Shown piece after piece: positions 6,502 to 14,222 of a stretch of 14,677 bases of DNA. The notes beneath the pieces were generated by a model that worked only from the letters and a program-made list of their open reading frames with translations, searched no databases and was not told the origin of the DNA. Made by a program: the position numbers and the translations under genes. The stretch is from NCBI GenBank assembly GCA_003157945.1, contig PMFY01000225.1, forward strand, positions 1 to 14,677, given 5' to 3'. Source of the stretch: Acidimicrobiaceae bacterium (GTDB lineage Bacteria; Actinomycetota; Acidimicrobiia; Acidimicrobiales; RAAP-2). Position 1 is the stretch's first letter. Each line of letters opens with the position of its first letter.

Positions 6502-7832
6502 AGCTCGACGGCCTCGCGTGCGGGTAGGGCCGCCGCCCGACGGGCCGGGACGGCGCCCGCCACCACGGCCAGGACGGTGGCGCCGACCACGGTGGCGATC
6601 GCCAGCAGGTACGGCGTCGACACGTGGACGCCGGCCAGGCCCTGACTGGTCAGGTAGCCGTCCACGATGGCGGCCACCAACCGGGCCAGCGCCAACCCGA
6701 GGACCGTCCCGATGAGGCCGCCCACCGCCCCCATCACGGCCGCTTCGATCAGGAAGGAGCGCAGGACGTCCCGGTCACGGGCGCCGACCGCCTTCAGGAT
6801 GCCGATCTCCCGGCGCCGCTCGCGCACCGCGGCCAGCATGGCGTTCATGATCCCGAGCGAGGCGATGGCGAGGGCGATGACCCCGATCCCGGTGAGCACG
6901 ATCTCGACCACGTGCACGTACCGCTCGACGGTGGCGATGAGGTTCTCAGGGGCGCTCGTCGAGTAGCCGACCGCCTCGATCGCCGCACGGACCGAAGGCA
7001 CCGAGTCGAGCCCCCGGGCGATCACGAACAGGCCGGCGTACGGCGAGCGGTCGGCGTCCGTGTCGACCGTGGGATCGCCGGCCGCCGTCCACCGGTGGGC
7101 GGCCTGGACGAGGCCGAATGAGGCGAGGACCCCGCCGGACCCCGCCTGCTGGGTGACCACGCCGACGATGACGGCCTTCGTCCACCGGCTGCGGAAGACC
7201 GGCGTCCCGTCCGAGCTCCGGAACCCCCGTGGGGCCCCCAGCACGATCTGGGCTCCGAGCACCGAGCGGGTGCGGGTGCCGGTGATCCCGTAGCGGGCGA
7301 GGAGGACCGGGGTGACGTCGACCTCGGTCTCGGATCCCGGGGTGGGGAAGCGACCGGAGGACAGCGTGACCGGAAAATCGGCGAGGTGTCCCAGGTCCAC
7401 CCCGACCATCTGGTCGAAGACGACGCTGCCGGAACCCGTCGGCCCGACGCCGTTGCCGGCCGTCGCCCCGTGGCCGGGCCAGGCGACCAGCGCCTGGGCC
7501 GTGACGATGGGGAGCACCACGTCGACCCCCCGGAGCCGGGCGATCCGGTCCAGGGCCGCCTGGTCGATGGGCTTCGGGGCACCCCGGGTCGGATTGTCGA
7601 CACCGGCCTGGGACGGGTCCGGGGCCGCCGCGGCCACCTGGATGCCGGCCAGCGGGCCGCCCTTCGCCAACTGGTCGAGGACCCGGCCCTGGGCCGTGGC
7701 CGCCATGGTCAGCATGGCGGTGAAGAGGGCGGCGGCCAGGGTGACGGCGACCACGGTGAGGGCCGCCCGACCCGGGCGCCGCAGGACGCTGCGGGCCGCG
7801 AACCGGACGGTGTCGGCCCAGGTCACCTGCAC
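6498..7832 (-). CDS. MacB/FtsX-type ABC transporter permease
   Basis: A 444-residue permease of the MacB/LolC family (type VII exporter topology). Helix 1 is near 24-46, followed by an extracytoplasmic domain of about 260 residues (47-310), then three helices near 317-338, 365-392 and 405-430. The segment SLGIMNAMLAAVRERRREIG with the following LKAVGA (about 326-351) is the classic FtsX-domain signature. These transporters couple ATP hydrolysis to movement of the periplasmic domain and usually export or extract peptides, lipoproteins or small molecules rather than transport them through a channel. It lies 16 bases after the ATPase gene and its stop overlaps the start of the lipoprotein gene, so the three form one operon. 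The start is GTG at 7832; a second GTG two codons later is also possible. Substrate not identifiable. Confidence 0.92.
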   Translation of the reverse strand: MQVTWADTVRFAARSVLRRPGRAALTVVAVTLAAALFTAMLTMAATAQGRVLDQLAKGGPLAGIQVAAAAPDPSQAGVDNPTRGAPKPIDQAALDRIARLRGVDVVLPIVTAQALVAWPGHGATAGNGVGPTGSGSVVFDQMVGVDLGHLADFPVTLSSGRFPTPGSETEVDVTPVLLARYGITGTRTRSVLGAQIVLGAPRGFRSSDGTPVFRSRWTKAVIVGVVTQQAGSGGVLASFGLVQAAHRWTAAGDPTVDTDADRSPYAGLFVIARGLDSVPSVRAAIEAVGYSTSAPENLIATVERYVHVVEIVLTGIGVIALAIASLGIMNAMLAAVRERRREIGILKAVGARDRDVLRSFLIEAAVMGAVGGLIGTVLGLALARLVAAIVDGYLTSQGLAGVHVSTPYLLAIATVVGATVLAVVAGAVPARRAAALPAREAVEL

Positions 7833-7848
7833 CTCGTCTCGGGGCCGG

Positions 7849-8661
<813 letters not shown>

Positions 8662-8730
8662 CGACCCACTCTGCCATGGCCCCCCGGATCTTCACCCGCG
8701 GCCCCGGGGGTCCGCCGGTGGGTGCTCCGC

Positions 8731-8736
8731 TACCGT
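8731..8736 (+). promoter_or_regulatory. Candidate -10 element (TACCGT), leaderless promoter of mogA
   Basis: TACCGT fits TANNNT and ends exactly 6 bases before the GTG at 8743. A transcript starting 7 bases after the box would begin at the start codon. No Shine-Dalgarno sequence is present and no clear -35 box is visible. Confidence 0.45.
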
Positions 8737-8742
8737 GATCCG

Positions 8743-9207
8743 GTGCATGCTGCCAAGGTGGTGACGGTGTCCGACTCGACCCACGCCGGAACGCGCCAGG
8801 ACCGGACGGGGCCCGACGTCGTGGCGTTCCTGGAGGCGCACGGGTTCACGGTCCCGGCGGTGGACATCGTCCCCGACGGCGTCGAGCCGGTGGCGGCGGC
8901 GCTGCGATCGATGGCGGACGGATTCCACGGACTCGTCGTGACGGCAGGCGGTACCGGGTTCTCCCCCGGGGACCTCACCCCCGAGGGGACCCTGGCCGTG
9001 CTCGATCGGATGGCACCGGGACTGGCCGAGGCCATGCGCGCCGTCGATCCACGGGGACGGCTGTCGCGTGGCGTGGCCGGATCCCGGGGCACGGCCCTGA
9101 TCGTGAATCTGCCCGGGTCGCCGGCGGGAGCCGTCGAGTGCCTCGGGGCGATCGTCGATGTCGTCCCCCACGCCCTGGACCTGCTCGGCGGGGGCCGCCC
9201 CCACTGA
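8743..9207 (+). CDS. mogA: Molybdopterin adenylyltransferase (MogA/MoaB family)
   Basis: A 154-residue MoCF-fold protein that adenylates molybdopterin ahead of molybdenum insertion by MoeA. The N-terminal strand AKVVTVSDSTHAGTRQDRTG (4-23) is the family opening. Asp45 in DIVPDGV corresponds to the conserved Asp before the first helix pair. VTAGGTGFSPGDLTPEGT (66-83) is the pterin-binding signature with Asp77, the counterpart of the catalytic Asp in TGGTG..RDVTPE; the usual Arg before this Asp is Gly here. LPGSPAGAVECL (123-134) is the second signature. The frame stays open far upstream but that part lies antisense to the ABC genes, so the GTG at 8743, next to a -10-like box, is the start. Naming as mogA rather than moaB is by likely role. 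The gene leads the Moco cluster, 146 bases before moaE. Confidence 0.88.
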   Translation: MHAAKVVTVSDSTHAGTRQDRTGPDVVAFLEAHGFTVPAVDIVPDGVEPVAAALRSMADGFHGLVVTAGGTGFSPGDLTPEGTLAVLDRMAPGLAEAMRAVDPRGRLSRGVAGSRGTALIVNLPGSPAGAVECLGAIVDVVPHALDLLGGGRPH

Positions 9208-9284
9208 CGCACGCGGGTCCGGTGCGACGTCCGTCGGGAGACGCCGCGGTCCGACCGGCCGTGGGCCCGGGCGGGACCAGTCCG

Positions 9285-9290
9285 TAAGAT
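9285..9290 (+). promoter_or_regulatory. Candidate -10 element (TAAGAT) of the moaE-moeA-moaA-moaD-moaC operon
   Basis: TAAGAT is the best TANNNT match in the 146-bp mogA-moaE gap. It would start a message near 9297, giving a leader of about 57 bases that contains the ribosome site at 9342-9346. A GGTCC...GGACC pairing (about 9249-9278) lies upstream. No -35 box is obvious and no Moco-riboswitch-like structure could be recognised by eye. Confidence 0.35.
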
Positions 9291-9341
9291 GAGGCCCTGA
9301 CCGTGCGGTGTCACCGGTGCTCGGTCTCGGGACGAGGGGGA

Positions 9342-9346
9342 AGAGG
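9342..9346 (+). promoter_or_regulatory. Ribosome binding site deciding the moaE start
   Basis: AGAGG lies 7 bases before the GTG at 9354. It favours this start over the in-frame GTG at 9303, whose extra 17 codons would encode an Arg/Cys/Gly-rich stretch atypical of MoaE. Confidence 0.55.
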
Positions 9347-9353
9347 ATGTCGA

Positions 9354-9821
9354 GTGCCGCCTCCGGATGATCAGGGGACCGACTGGATCGACGTGACCGA
9401 TCGCCCACTGCCGGTGGACCAGGCCATCGCCTGGGCCGCGCTGCCGTCGTGCGGCGCCGTGGTGACCTTCTGCGGCGTGGTGCGGGACCACTCGGAGGGA
9501 CGCCCCGGGGTCACCTCCCTCGAGTACGAGATCTTCGCCGACGAGGCCGTGCCCCGGCTCGCCGAGGTGGCGGCGTCCGCCCGGCGGACCTGGCCCTCGA
9601 TCGGGCGACTGGCGGTGCTGCACCGGTCCGGGTGTCTCGACGTGGGGGAGACCAGTGTGGTGGTGGTGGCCTCCACGCCCCACCGGTCCGAGGCGTTCGA
9701 CGTCGCCCGTTACTGCATCGACACCGTGAAGCGCACGGTCCCGGTCTGGAAGCGCGAGACCTGGGCCGGGGGCACGGACTGGGGCCTCTGCGCCCACGAC
9801 ATCGAGGACGTGCACCCGTGA
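9354..9821 (+). CDS. moaE: Molybdopterin synthase catalytic (large) subunit MoaE
   Basis: A 155-residue protein, close to the usual MoaE length. With MoaD it forms molybdopterin synthase, which adds two sulfurs to cyclic pyranopterin monophosphate to make the dithiolene of molybdopterin. Visible motifs are GAVVTFCGVVRDHSEG (34-49), the LEYE core (56-59), VLHRSGCLDVGE (88-99), and STPHRSEAFDVARYCIDTVK with PVWKRE (107-135). Lys125 and Lys133 correspond to the two active-site lysines of E. coli MoaE (Lys119 and Lys126). All expected catalytic positions are kept. The stop overlaps the moeA start as GTGA. A longer form from GTG at 9303 is possible but lacks a ribosome site. Confidence 0.93.
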   Translation: MPPPDDQGTDWIDVTDRPLPVDQAIAWAALPSCGAVVTFCGVVRDHSEGRPGVTSLEYEIFADEAVPRLAEVAASARRTWPSIGRLAVLHRSGCLDVGETSVVVVASTPHRSEAFDVARYCIDTVKRTVPVWKRETWAGGTDWGLCAHDIEDVHP

Positions 9822-11095
9822 TCCCGCTGGACGAGGCGCGGGCGTTCGTCCTCAGTTCGTGCCGGGCGCTCCCGGCCCGGTCGGTGGCGCTCGACGACGC
9901 CCTCGGGTGCGTCTGCGCGTTTCCGGTGGTGGCGACCGAGCCGGTGCCGCCGTTCGTCAACTCGTCCATGGACGGGTATGCGGTCCGGGCGGTGGACCTC
10001 GAGGACGCCTCCCCGGCGTCACCGGTCCCGCTCGCGGTGGTCGGCACCGTCCTGGCCGGATCGCCGGCGCAGCCGGTCGTCGGCCCCGGTGAGGCCGTCC
10101 GGATCATGACCGGTGCCCCCCTGCCGGCCGGGGCTGACGCGGTGTGCATGCTCGAGGCGTGCGTCACCGGATCCGGGGGCTCGGTCGTCGTGATCGACGG
10201 GGCCGTCGGCCCGGGCACCTTCCTCCGCCACGTCGGACAGGACGTCGCGGTGGGGGACACGGTGGTGGATGCCGGTGTGGAGCTGACGCCGGCCCACCTC
10301 GGCAGCCTGGCCAACCAGGGTGCGGCCGAAGTCGTCGTCCACCCCCGACCCCGCATCGGCGTCCTGTCGACGGGGGACGAGCTGGTGGAGACCGGCCTCC
10401 CCCTGTCCCCGGGTGGCATCCGGGACGCCAACCGGCACTCCCTCCTCTCGGTCGTCCGCCAGCAGGGGTGGGATCCGGTGGACCTGGGGATCGTCGGCGA
10501 CGACGACCGGGCCGTGGCCACGGCGCTGGACGAGGCCGGCGCACGGTGCGACGCCGTCCTCACCTCCGGGGGTGTCAGCGTGGGCGACGCCGACGTGGTC
10601 AAGTCGGTCCTGCGGGAGCGGTGCGGTGGCACCATGCGGTGGATGCAGGTCGCCATCCGGCCGGCCAAGCCGTTCGCCTTCGGCGTCCTGGAGGCGTCCG
10701 GCACGCCGGTGTTCGGCCTGCCGGGGAATCCGGTGTCCGCCCTGGTCAGCTTCGAGCTCTTCGTCCGACCCGCCGTGCGGCTCATGGCGGGGTACCCGGG
10801 ACTCGAGCGCCTGACGGTGCCGGCGCAGCTGGTGGGCCCGATCGAGCGTCGACCGGACGGGAAGACGCACTTCGTGCGCTCCGTCCTGTCCCTCGACGAC
10901 GAGGGCGCCTGGTGGGTGCGACCCCTGCTCGGCCAGGAGTCGCACCAGCTGGCGGTCATGGCCGCGGCCAATGCCCTCATCGAGCTGCCCGATGGCGATG
11001 GCGTCGCCCGGGGCGACGTCGTCCGGGTGGTGGTCATCGCGCCGGACCGCCTCGAGGTCGTCCCGGACCCGGACCGGGCGGGGGCGCCCGCGTGA
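9818..11095 (+). CDS. moeA: Molybdopterin molybdenumtransferase MoeA
   Basis: A 425-residue MoeA that inserts molybdate into adenylated molybdopterin made by MogA. Domain order is normal: an N-terminal part with PPFVNSSMDGYAVRA (44-58), where Asp52 matches the conserved Asp59 of E. coli; IMTGAPLPAGADAV (96-109); the MoCF domain with GVLSTGDELVETG (181-193), TSGGVSVGDADVVK (249-262) and FGLPGNPVSALVSFELF (299-315); and a C-terminal beta domain that includes HFVRS and LGQESHQL. The active-site Asp/Glu positions look intact. The GTG start forms GTGA with the moaE stop, and the stop forms GTGA with the next GTG, so the gene is translationally coupled on both sides. The last 10 residues are Pro/Asp/Ala-rich and probably disordered. 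Confidence 0.95.
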   Translation: MIPLDEARAFVLSSCRALPARSVALDDALGCVCAFPVVATEPVPPFVNSSMDGYAVRAVDLEDASPASPVPLAVVGTVLAGSPAQPVVGPGEAVRIMTGAPLPAGADAVCMLEACVTGSGGSVVVIDGAVGPGTFLRHVGQDVAVGDTVVDAGVELTPAHLGSLANQGAAEVVVHPRPRIGVLSTGDELVETGLPLSPGGIRDANRHSLLSVVRQQGWDPVDLGIVGDDDRAVATALDEAGARCDAVLTSGGVSVGDADVVKSVLRERCGGTMRWMQVAIRPAKPFAFGVLEASGTPVFGLPGNPVSALVSFELFVRPAVRLMAGYPGLERLTVPAQLVGPIERRPDGKTHFVRSVLSLDDEGAWWVRPLLGQESHQLAVMAAANALIELPDGDGVARGDVVRVVVIAPDRLEVVPDPDRAGAPA

Positions 11096-12171
11096 CGACG
11101 GTCCCGGTGGTGCTGTCGTCACGCGGTCCGACACCGTTGTCGGGCGGAGCGGTGCCGACGGGGTGGATCCAGGAGATGCCCCGGTCGGGTCCGCTGGTGG
11201 ACACCTTCGGCCGGGTCCACGACGACCTGCGGATCTCCGTCACCGACCGCTGCAACCTCCGCTGCACGTACTGCATGCCGGAGCGGGGCATGACCTTCCT
11301 GCCCACCCCGGACCTGCTGTCGTTCGACGAGGTCGTGCGGGTCGCCTCCGTGGCCCGCGCCCTGGGGGTCGACGCCGTGCGGCTGACCGGCGGTGAGCCG
11401 CTGGTGCGTCGGGGCCTCGACCGACTGGTCGGTCGGCTGTCCGACCTCGGATTCGCCGACGTGTCCCTCACCACGAACGGCATGCTGTTGGCACCGGCGT
11501 TGCCCGCCCTGGTGGCCGCCGGCCTGACGCGGGTGAACGTGAGCTGCGACTCGCTCATTCCCGAACGGTTCGCCACCATCCGTCGACGCGGTGACCTGGC
11601 CACCGTGCTGGCGGCGATGGACGCCGCCGAGGCCGCCGGGCTCCCGCCCGTCAAGGTCAACGTCGTGCTCGAGTCCGGTACCAACGATGACGAGATCCTC
11701 GGGTTCGCCGAGTTCGCGCGGTCGACCGGTCGCATCGTCCGGTTCATCGAGTTCATGCCGCTCGACGCCCAGGGGGCCTGGCACCGCGGGCGGCTGGTGC
11801 CGGGCGCGGAGGTCGTGCGCCGCATCGACGGACGGTGGCCCCTGGCCGCGGTCGACCAGGCCGACGACCACGCCCCGGCGGAGCGGTTCCGGTTCGTCGA
11901 CGGCGGAGGCGAGATCGGCGTCATCGCCAGCGTCACCCAGCCGTTCTGCGGCACGTGCAACCGGCTGCGACTCACCGCGGACGGTGCCGTGCGGAACTGT
12001 CTGTTCAGCGACGACGAGCTGGACGTGCGTGGGGCGCTCCGCTCGGGGGAACCCGACGAGGCGATCGAGCGACAGCTGCGTCGCGCCGTGTGGGGCAAGC
12101 GTCCGGGTCACGGCATCGACGAACCCGGGTTCCTCCGTCCCGTCCGCTCGATGTCGATGATCGGGGGGTAG
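11092..12171 (+). CDS. moaA: GTP 3',8-cyclase MoaA (radical SAM)
   Basis: A 359-residue radical SAM enzyme for the first step of Moco synthesis, conversion of GTP to 3',8-cyclo-7,8-dihydro-GTP. DRCNLRCTYCMP (52-63) holds the SAM cluster cysteines 54, 58 and 61. LTGGEPLVRR (98-107) is the SAM-binding GGEP motif. VKVNVVLESGTNDDE (187-201) is the central family stretch. The C-terminal substrate-binding cluster uses Cys286, Cys289 and Cys303 in FCGTCNRLRL and RNCLFSD; Arg291 and Arg293 match the GTP-binding arginines. The protein ends in SMIGG, the conserved Gly-Gly tail required by MoaA. The GTG at 11092 overlaps the moeA stop; the resulting 40-residue N-terminal extension also occurs in mycobacterial MoaA. 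ATG at 11176 is an alternative start. All key residues are present. Confidence 0.95.
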   Translation: MTTVPVVLSSRGPTPLSGGAVPTGWIQEMPRSGPLVDTFGRVHDDLRISVTDRCNLRCTYCMPERGMTFLPTPDLLSFDEVVRVASVARALGVDAVRLTGGEPLVRRGLDRLVGRLSDLGFADVSLTTNGMLLAPALPALVAAGLTRVNVSCDSLIPERFATIRRRGDLATVLAAMDAAEAAGLPPVKVNVVLESGTNDDEILGFAEFARSTGRIVRFIEFMPLDAQGAWHRGRLVPGAEVVRRIDGRWPLAAVDQADDHAPAERFRFVDGGGEIGVIASVTQPFCGTCNRLRLTADGAVRNCLFSDDELDVRGALRSGEPDEAIERQLRRAVWGKRPGHGIDEPGFLRPVRSMSMIGG

Positions 12172-12176
12172 GCGCC

Positions 12177-12413
12177 GTGCCCGTACTGCGGCTGTTCGGG
12201 CCGGCCCGCACCGCGGCGGGCACCGGTCGGGTGGACATCCCCGGGACATCGGTCGCCGAGGTCCTGGACGAGGCGTGCCGTCGATTCGGCCCCACGTTCG
12301 CCGACGTCGCGGCCACCTCTCGGCTGTGGGTCAACGGCCAGGCGACCGAGCGGGCGTGCCTCCTGGACGGCTGGGACGAACTCGCCGTGCTGCCGCCGGT
12401 GTCGGGCGGATGA
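12177..12413 (+). CDS. moaD: Molybdopterin synthase sulfur carrier (small) subunit MoaD
   Basis: A 78-residue ubiquitin-fold sulfur carrier that is activated as a C-terminal thiocarboxylate and donates sulfur to MoaE. It begins PVLRLFGPAR, the usual first strand of MoaD, and includes the region LWVNGQ and the end ELAVLPPVSGG. The C-terminal Gly-Gly is intact. The GTG start lies 5 bases after the moaA stop and is preceded by a G-run (12163-12168) that can act as a ribosome site. The stop overlaps the moaC ATG as ATGA. No MoeB-like activating enzyme is in the window, so that partner must be encoded elsewhere. Confidence 0.92.
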   Translation: MPVLRLFGPARTAAGTGRVDIPGTSVAEVLDEACRRFGPTFADVAATSRLWVNGQATERACLLDGWDELAVLPPVSGG

Positions 12414-12934
12414 CGGGCCCGCCCCCCGGGGCGCCCCGCCTCACCCACATCGACGAGCACGGCAGGGCCCACATGGTGGACGTTTCGGCCAAGCCGGTGA
12501 CCCGCCGGGTCGCCGAGGCCCGGTGCTCGGTCCGGAGCGTGGGGGACGTCAGGGCCGTCCTCGCCCGACCGCCGGGAGGCGCCGATCTGGTCGAGACGGC
12601 GCGGATCGCCGGGATCATGGCGGCCAAGCGCACGCCCTCCCTCGTCCCCCTGTGTCATCCGCTCCTGCTCGACGGATTCGAGGTCGACGTGGCCGTGGTG
12701 GCCGACGGGTTCGCCGTGCGGGCCGTCACCACGGTGGCGGAGCGCACCGGAGTCGAGATGGAGGCGCTCACCGCCTGTGCGACGGCCGCCCTGGTGCTGG
12801 TCCAGGCGCTCCTGGACGTCGACCCGGGCGCGTCGGTGGAGGACCTCAGCGTCTGGCACAAGTCGGGCGGGCGGTCGGGCGTGTGGGAGCGTCCGGCCGA
12901 CGGCCGGGGGGGAGGCCGAACCGAATCCTCGTAA
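12410..12934 (+). CDS. moaC: MoaC-family protein (cyclic pyranopterin monophosphate synthase homologue) with altered active site
   Basis: A 174-residue MoaC homologue by LTHIDEHGRAHMVDVSAKPV (11-30), TARIAGIMAAKRT (63-75), VPLCHPLLLDG (79-89), TGVEMEALTA (113-122) and HKSGGRSGVW (150-159). MoaC turns the MoaA product into cyclic pyranopterin monophosphate. His83, Glu116 and Glu118 match E. coli His77, Glu112 and Glu114. Compared by eye with my recollection of the E. coli and M. tuberculosis sequences, three other functional residues are missing. The KGDV loop carrying Lys51 is GGADLV here (Gly57 at the Lys site). The YDMCK helix carrying Asp128 and Lys131 is VQALL (Gln132 and Leu135). The ATG overlaps the moaD stop, and the gene is the last of the operon. 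Family is certain; normal activity is doubtful. Confidence 0.9.
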   Translation: MTGPPPGAPRLTHIDEHGRAHMVDVSAKPVTRRVAEARCSVRSVGDVRAVLARPPGGADLVETARIAGIMAAKRTPSLVPLCHPLLLDGFEVDVAVVADGFAVRAVTTVAERTGVEMEALTACATAALVLVQALLDVDPGASVEDLSVWHKSGGRSGVWERPADGRGGGRTESS

Positions 12935-12983
12935 ACGCACGGGGTACCTCCACGATAACCCGCAGATACAAGAAAGATCGCGG

Positions 12984-13010
12984 AACAACCGGGCAGCACC
13001 GAGGTTTGTT
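12984..13010. repeat. Imperfect inverted repeat before the TOBE regulator gene (possible operator)
   Basis: AACAACC at 12984-12990 pairs with GGTTTGTT at 13003-13010 except for one extra base. It lies directly upstream of the candidate -10 box, in a 92-bp gap that is more AT-rich than its surroundings. An autoregulatory site is plausible but untested. Confidence 0.3.
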
Positions 13011-13014
13011 GGGA

Positions 13015-13020
13015 TACTGT
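13015..13020 (+). promoter_or_regulatory. Candidate -10 element (TACTGT), leaderless promoter of the regulator-modA-modB operon
   Basis: TACTGT fits TANNNT and ends 6 bases before the ATG at 13027, the same geometry as at mogA. There is no Shine-Dalgarno sequence. No clear -35 box is visible. Confidence 0.5.
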
Positions 13021-13026
13021 CGCCGC

Positions 13027-13422
13027 ATGACTCAGTACCGACCCGGGCAATTGGCCGAACTGCTCGGCGTGAGCGCCGACACGGTCCGCCGCTGGTGTGA
13101 CGAGGGCCGACTCGTCACGGTCCGCACGGAAGGTGGACACCGGCTCGTCGAGGGAGCCGAACTGGCCCGGTTCGTCCGCGAGGACGAGGCCGCCTATGCG
13201 CCCGAGCAGCTGCAGGTCCAGTCGGCGCGGAACCGGTTCAACGGCGTGGTCACCCGGGTCGAGCGCGACAAGCTCACCGCCGTCATCGAGCTACGGGCCG
13301 GACGGTTCCGGATCGTGTCCCTCCTCACCCGCGAGGCGGCCGACGCGTTGGCCCTCGAGGAGGGGGACCTGGCCAGCGCCGTGGTCAAGGCGACCGACGT
13401 GATCATGGAGGTCACCCAGTGA
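13027..13422 (+). CDS. MerR-like HTH regulator with C-terminal molybdate-binding TOBE (Mop) domain
   Basis: A 131-residue two-domain protein. Residues 3-50 (YRPGQLAELLGVSADTVRRW, then the wing with TEGGHRL and the helix GAELARFV) form a MerR/excisionase-type winged helix-turn-helix. Residues 66-130 form a single TOBE/Mop domain, starting with SARNRFNGVV and including the SLLTREAADALALEEGD stretch and KATDVIMEV. Mop domains bind molybdate or tungstate. The protein is therefore probably a molybdate-responsive transcription factor controlling the adjacent transport genes and perhaps the Moco cluster, a role played in E. coli by ModE, which has a different DNA-binding domain. The stop overlaps the modA GTG (GTGA), so regulator and transporter are translated together. 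Whether it activates or represses cannot be told. Confidence 0.88.
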   Translation: MTQYRPGQLAELLGVSADTVRRWCDEGRLVTVRTEGGHRLVEGAELARFVREDEAAYAPEQLQVQSARNRFNGVVTRVERDKLTAVIELRAGRFRIVSLLTREAADALALEEGDLASAVVKATDVIMEVTQ

Positions 13423-14219
13423 GGCGCCCGGCCGGCCGGAGCTGCGCCATCGCCGCGGTGGCGGTGCTGGCGATGATGGCGGCGGCGTGCTCGTCCTCGT
13501 CCTCCACGGCGACGACGTCGACGACGGGTGCACCGCTGTCCGGGTCCATCACGGTGTCGGCGGCGTCGTCCCTCACCGGGACGTTCACCCAGCTCGCCTC
13601 CAGCTTCCACCACGTCCACCCCGGGACTTCGATCGCCTTCAACTTCGGCTCGTCGGGCGCGCTGGCCACCCAGATCGTGTCCGGGGCACCGGCGGACGTG
13701 TTCGCCTCCGCCTCGCCGTCGGACATGGCGACCGTGCAGGCCGCCCACCTGGTGTTCGGCAAGCCCGTCACATTCGCCCGGAACCGTCTGGAGATCGTCG
13801 TCAAGCCCGGCAATCCCCTGGCGATCCACTCGTTGGCCGCTCTGGACAAGGCGGCGGTGGTGGCCATCTGCGTACCCACCGCGCCGTGCGGGTCCACCGC
13901 CCAGGAGGCCCTGGCCAAGGCGGGGGTGACGTTGCCGACCTCCAAGGTGTCGTTGGGGGCCGACGTGGACGCCACCCTGGCCCAGGTGACCACCGGCGAT
14001 GCCGATGCGTCCATCGTCTACGTGACCAACGCGGCCACCGTCGGCGACCAGGGGGTGGCCGTCCCCATCCCTCCGGCGCAGAACGTCTCCACCAGCTATC
14101 CGATCAGCGTCCTGACCACCACGACCGACCGCTCACTGGCCTCGGCGTGGGTCGCCTACGTGCTGGGCCCGGTCGGGCGGGCCGCACTCCTGCGGGCCCA
14201 GTTCCTGCCTCCGGGCTGA
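13419..14219 (+). CDS. modA: Molybdate ABC transporter substrate-binding lipoprotein ModA
   Basis: A 266-residue periplasmic-binding-type lipoprotein that captures molybdate (or tungstate). The signal peptide has an Arg-rich start, a hydrophobic core and a lipobox-like MAAAC (Cys24), followed by a Ser/Thr linker. The mature domain starts ITVSAASSLTGTF (44-56), the ModA opening whose serines bind the oxyanion. FNFGSSGALATQIVSGAPAD (74-93) is the second signature, and DVFASAS follows. Later parts (RNRLEIVVKPGNP, and GDADASIVYVTNA) are also typical of ModA. The GTG start overlaps the regulator stop. The downstream permease begins 3 bases after the stop. No ModC ATPase is in the window; it probably lies beyond the right edge. 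Confidence 0.93.
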   Translation: MRRPAGRSCAIAAVAVLAMMAAACSSSSSTATTSTTGAPLSGSITVSAASSLTGTFTQLASSFHHVHPGTSIAFNFGSSGALATQIVSGAPADVFASASPSDMATVQAAHLVFGKPVTFARNRLEIVVKPGNPLAIHSLAALDKAAVVAICVPTAPCGSTAQEALAKAGVTLPTSKVSLGADVDATLAQVTTGDADASIVYVTNAATVGDQGVAVPIPPAQNVSTSYPISVLTTTTDRSLASAWVAYVLGPVGRAALLRAQFLPPG

Positions 14220-14222
14220 CGG

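Noticed and set aside
9208..9353. A Moco riboswitch in the moaE leader
   Set aside because: The leader after the candidate promoter is only about 57 bases and no conserved Moco-aptamer structure could be recognised. The GGTCC/GGACC pairing is short and lies upstream of the candidate transcription start.
9347..9370. A mini-ORF (ATG TCG AGT ... TGA, 7 codons) overlapping the moaE start
   Set aside because: It begins inside the spacer after the ribosome site and is very short. It could be a translational modulator, but nothing beyond position supports it.
12935..13026. A rho-independent terminator after moaC
   Set aside because: No stable GC hairpin followed by a T-run is visible; the gap looks like a promoter region instead.
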